The position numbers and the translations under genes were made by a program. The notes beneath the pieces were generated by a model that did not search any database, was not told where the DNA came from, and saw nothing but the letters and a program-made list of their open reading frames with translations. This document shows positions 24,286-26,336 of a stretch of 26,336 nt of DNA, piece by piece. Every line of letters begins with the position of its first letter. Position 1 is the stretch's first letter. This DNA comes from Oscillospiraceae bacterium (GTDB taxonomy: Bacteria > Bacillota_A > Clostridia > Oscillospirales > Ruminococcaceae), in NCBI GenBank assembly GCA_017414145.1, contig JAFPQL010000079.1:1-26336 (forward strand), written 5' to 3'.

Positions 24286-24387
24286 TAGTTCCGTGCAACT
24301 TTTTTGGAAGTTTTTAGACTTTTTTATGGATTTCCTTGCGAATCCGGGCCGGAAGCGGCTCTCTCCGCCAACTGCGCAACGCAGGAC

Positions 24388-24416
24388 TTGACAAACTCCG
24401 GAAAATCGGTTAGAAT
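24388..24416 (+). promoter_or_regulatory. Promoter of the DUF1292 gene
   Basis: TTGACA (24388-24393) and TAGAAT (24411-24416) with a 17 bp spacer, giving a leader of about 77 nt. It is divergent from the large-RNA promoter. Confidence 0.75.
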
Positions 24417-24499
24417 GAATGACGGTGCCGGCCTCGGACAGAGGAGGCATACATTATTATTTTACGCCCGGATTTCATCCGGCAGAATGGAGAAAACTT

Positions 24500-24835
24500 A
24501 TGGCAGATCAGATTATGAACGGACAGGACAATGAACTGATGGACGCCCCTGAGCTTTACACTCTGGTGGATGAGGAGGGAAATGAGAAGCTCTTTGAGCT
24601 GATCGACCTGCTTGAAGAAAACGGCAGCCTCTATTTTGCGCTGATTCCCCATGTGGAGGATCCCGCGGAGCTGCTTGAGGAATGCGAGCTTGTTGTGCTC
24701 GCCGTGCAGAAGGATGAGGGCGGAAATGATATCCTCGTCCCGATCGAGAGCGATGAGGAGTATGACCGCATCGCACAGATTTTCCTGGATCGTCTGGAGG
24801 ACGATGAGGAGCTCGATGACGAGGACGCGGAATAA
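24500..24835 (+). CDS. DUF1292 family acidic protein
   Basis: A 111-residue, very acidic soluble protein of the DUF1292 family, common in Firmicutes and of unknown role. The domain covers about residues 18-90: LYTLVDEEGNEKLFELIDLLE, then YFALIPHVED, VVLAVQKDE and the closing DEEYDRIAQIFLDRLEDDEE. A longer frame opens at 24419 but crosses the leader. GGAG (24489-24492) lies 7 nt before the ATG at 24500. In many Clostridia DUF1292 follows ruvX/alaS-type genes; here it stands alone between two candidate RNA genes, which is unusual. Confidence 0.88.
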   Translation: MADQIMNGQDNELMDAPELYTLVDEEGNEKLFELIDLLEENGSLYFALIPHVEDPAELLEECELVVLAVQKDEGGNDILVPIESDEEYDRIAQIFLDRLEDDEELDDEDAE

Positions 24836-24894
24836 TTGCAGCGAAATTGTCAGAATATCCAAACGGCGTTAGAAAAATTGGTTGAATCTGCCAG

Positions 24895-24923
24895 TTGATT
24901 TTTCCGGCGTTCCGTGGTATACT
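24895..24923 (+). promoter_or_regulatory. Promoter of the second structured RNA
   Basis: TTGATT (24895-24900) and TATACT (24918-24923) with a 17 bp spacer; inferred transcription start near 24930. It is followed by no start codon with a ribosome site. Confidence 0.75.
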
Positions 24924-24929
24924 ATTAGC

Positions 24930-25181
24930 AAGAAACAAGCAGATGCGAAAAAAGCATTCTGCCTTGTGCGACCAAGCCTGATTTGATATAATCCAACATT
25001 TGTGAATAGGGAATCAAGTCTCTGCGTCAGGATTGCAGACCTCCCGCATCAGCGGTTGCCAGGGAGCGAGAGCGGCGCAGGCGGGTACCCACCTGCTTCG
25101 AGCGGGTTTTATTCCTCAGGCGACGGCAAGGCGGAGTTTGCAGTCTACGGGCGGATCCGAACAGGATTCGCCCGATTTTTA
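24930..25181 (+). ncRNA. Candidate structured noncoding RNA, about 250 nt
   Basis: The interval has its own promoter and intrinsic terminator and no credible gene. Distant ends pair: 24957-24966 with 25127-25136 (10 bp, two G-T), continued by GCA/TGC across a 2-nt bulge. Inside that, GCCTGA (24976-24981) pairs with TCAGGC (25116-25121). Other helices are 24980-24987 with 25013-25020, 25041-25045 with 25062-25066, and 25077-25081 with 25092-25096. A 5' hairpin (24939-24946 with 24954-24962) would compete with the closing helix. The size and closing helix recall 6S RNA, while the branched interior recalls the raiA-motif class. I cannot decide between these and an unknown class. It could instead be a long leader of the M16 gene, but the terminator and second promoter argue against that. 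Confidence 0.6.
25148..25180 (+). terminator. Intrinsic terminator of the second structured RNA
   Basis: An 11 bp stem (25148-25158 with 25164-25174, one G-T pair), 5-nt loop, then ATTTTT (25175-25180). Confidence 0.85.
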
Positions 25182-25222
25182 TGCCCTGCGGCCGGAAACG
25201 GCGCGTTTTCTCATTTCGCCCA

Positions 25223-25251
25223 TTGCATTTTACCGTTTATTATGGTATAAT
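25223..25251 (+). promoter_or_regulatory. Promoter of the YfmF-type gene
   Basis: TTGCAT (25223-25228) and TATAAT (25246-25251) with a 17 bp spacer, located after the RNA terminator; leader about 35 nt. Confidence 0.78.
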
Positions 25252-25292
25252 AATTCTGTATGCCGGAACAGCGGACGGAAGGAGGGGCAGAT

Positions 25293-26336
25293 ATGCGGAT
25301 GCAAACGGCGGAAATCGCGGACGGTGTGCGCTGCACCGAGGTCATTGATGCCAAGCTGCGCGGCTGCCTGCTGTCGCTGCATTTTGCGCTGCGGCGCGAT
25401 GAAAAAACGGCGCCCGTCCACGCGCTGCTGACCGATCTGCTGACCGGTTCCTCCGCGGATTATCCCGCGCCCGGTGCGCTGACCGCAAGGCTCGATTCGC
25501 TCTATGCGGCGGATTTCCCCGGCTCGCTGCACCTGTGCGGCGATGCCGCCGATCTCTGCTTTTCTGCCTCATGGCTGGACGACGCCTACGCGATGAACGG
25601 GGAATCCGTGACGGAGCAGATGCTCACGCTCGTGCTGAACTGCCTGTTCCGTCCGCACGCGGAAAACGGCGCGTTCGATGCGGAGCGCTTCCGCATCTGC
25701 CGGCAGAATCTGCTCGACGACATCGACGCGGCTGTCAACGACAAGCGTGCCTATGCGCTCCGGCGTGCGACGGCGCTTTCCTTTGCCGGTACGCCCGCTG
25801 CCATCCCGCCGCAGGGGACGCGGGCATATGCCGAAACGGTCACGGCTGCGGACTGCTTTGCCGTCTGGCAGGAGATCCTGCACACCGCGCCGGTCGATCT
25901 GATCGCCGTGCTGCCTGCGGAAAAGCCGCTGCTGCGGCAGCGCCTGACGGCCGCGTTCTCCGGAATCCGGCGGACGCCGCAGACCGTCTCCTTCTTTTCG
26001 CCCGCGCCGATGCGTCAGACCGTGCAGACCGTCACGGAGTCCATGGACATGACGCAGTCCCGGCTGATTCTGACTTATCAGTATGACCGCGCAAGCCGCG
26101 AGGTCATGACGCTGCTCTGCCGGATGCTCTCCGGCACGGGGAATTCCCTGCTCTTTGCGAATGTCCGCGAGCAGCAGGGGCTGTGCTATGACTGCTCTGC
26201 GTCCTTCTCCCCTGCCAAACAGGCGCTGATGATCGAATGCGGCGTCCGACCCGGCACGGAGGCGGCGGCAGAAGCGGCGATCGCTGCGCAGATCACCGCG
26301 CTGCAAACGGGGAATTACCCGTCCGGACTGCCCGGC
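25293..26336 (+). CDS. M16-family, YfmF-like (non-catalytic) peptidase homologue, 3' end cut by window
   Basis: 348 residues are visible and the frame runs off the edge; family members are about 420-430 residues. GGAAGGAGG stands 7 nt before the ATG. The fold is M16 (insulinase-like). The pattern 'LHFALRRDEKTAPVHALLTDLLTGSSADYP' at about 29-58 aligns with the YfmF group, and 'LCRMLSGTGNSLLFANVREQQGLCYDCSASF' is the conserved second-domain motif. The zinc-binding HxxEH motif of active M16 peptidases is absent, as is usual for YfmF, which pairs with an active YfmH encoded next to it. That partner would be expected just outside the window. In Bacillus the pair is tied to EF-P modification; a role here is inferred. 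Confidence 0.9.
   Translation, partial: MRMQTAEIADGVRCTEVIDAKLRGCLLSLHFALRRDEKTAPVHALLTDLLTGSSADYPAPGALTARLDSLYAADFPGSLHLCGDAADLCFSASWLDDAYAMNGESVTEQMLTLVLNCLFRPHAENGAFDAERFRICRQNLLDDIDAAVNDKRAYALRRATALSFAGTPAAIPPQGTRAYAETVTAADCFAVWQEILHTAPVDLIAVLPAEKPLLRQRLTAAFSGIRRTPQTVSFFSPAPMRQTVQTVTESMDMTQSRLILTYQYDRASREVMTLLCRMLSGTGNSLLFANVREQQGLCYDCSASFSPAKQALMIECGVRPGTEAAAEAAIAAQITALQTGNYPSGLPG

Noticed and set aside
25077..25110. T-box-like motif (GGGTACC region) in the second RNA
   Set aside because: The AGGGTGG-ACC-GCG T-box core, specifier stem and a downstream aminoacyl-tRNA gene are missing.
25002..25250. 82-residue plus-strand frame over the second structured RNA
   Set aside because: It runs straight through the intrinsic terminator and the next promoter and has no ribosome site.

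Overview
The window looks like chromosome of a low-redundancy, moderately GC-rich Clostridia bacterium, most likely a Ruminococcus-like gut or rumen fibre degrader (Oscillospiraceae). This is inferred from two secreted proteins with type I dockerins, a GH5 endoglucanase lipoprotein, a GH42 beta-galactosidase, a gatCAB amidotransferase operon, a DUF1292 protein, a YfmF-type M16 protein, strong AGGAGG-type ribosome sites, and many textbook sigma-A promoters (TTGACA/TTGACT, mostly 17 bp, TATACT/TATAAT). No phage, transposon, CRISPR or tRNA gene was recognised. Both edges cut genes.

Layout. 1-7.3 kb is a secreted/carbohydrate block: a truncated leucine-rich-repeat (BspA/LRR_5) exported protein (-), GH42 beta-galactosidase (+), an exported LRR + transglutaminase-like + dockerin protein (-), and an exported Cys/His-protein + Ig-like + dockerin protein (+). 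7.4-9.8 kb holds RecQ helicase and a small TerB-like acidic protein (+). 9.9-13.5 kb is on the minus strand: a methyltransferase with an unknown 122-residue partner, then a DUF389 - CorC/HlyC - cysteine-rich small protein cluster. 13.7-15 kb is the GH5 lipoprotein (+). 15.1-19.9 kb is a minus-strand gatC-gatA-[NERD nuclease-like, small membrane protein, zinc-ribbon protein]-gatB cluster, in which three unrelated genes split gatA from gatB. 20.0-20.9 kb is a divergent pair: a membrane zinc-ribbon protein (-) and a small XRE repressor (+), separated by two matching operator-like sites. 21.2-23.6 kb is a three-gene operon: a PfkB sugar-phosphate kinase between two membrane proteins with DUF3592-like beta domains. 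24.5-24.8 kb is a DUF1292 protein, and 25.3 kb to the edge is a YfmF-type M16 protein.

The most interesting unexplained DNA is at 23.6-25.2 kb. A roughly 650-nt minus-strand interval has a perfect consensus promoter (TTGACA-17-TATAAT), a strong intrinsic terminator, many compact hairpins and no credible gene, so it looks like a large structured noncoding RNA. About 700 bp away, a second independently promoted and terminated structured RNA of about 250 nt lies between the DUF1292 gene and the M16 gene. I could not assign either to a known RNA class from memory; covariance-model searches would decide. Other points worth a look are the XRE operator module with a three-codon leader ORF, the split gatCAB operon, and the kinase/DUF3592 operon with its structured leader.

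Start codons were chosen from ribosome-binding sites and family alignment, and several differ from the longest possible frame. All family assignments are from recognised motifs only; no search was run.
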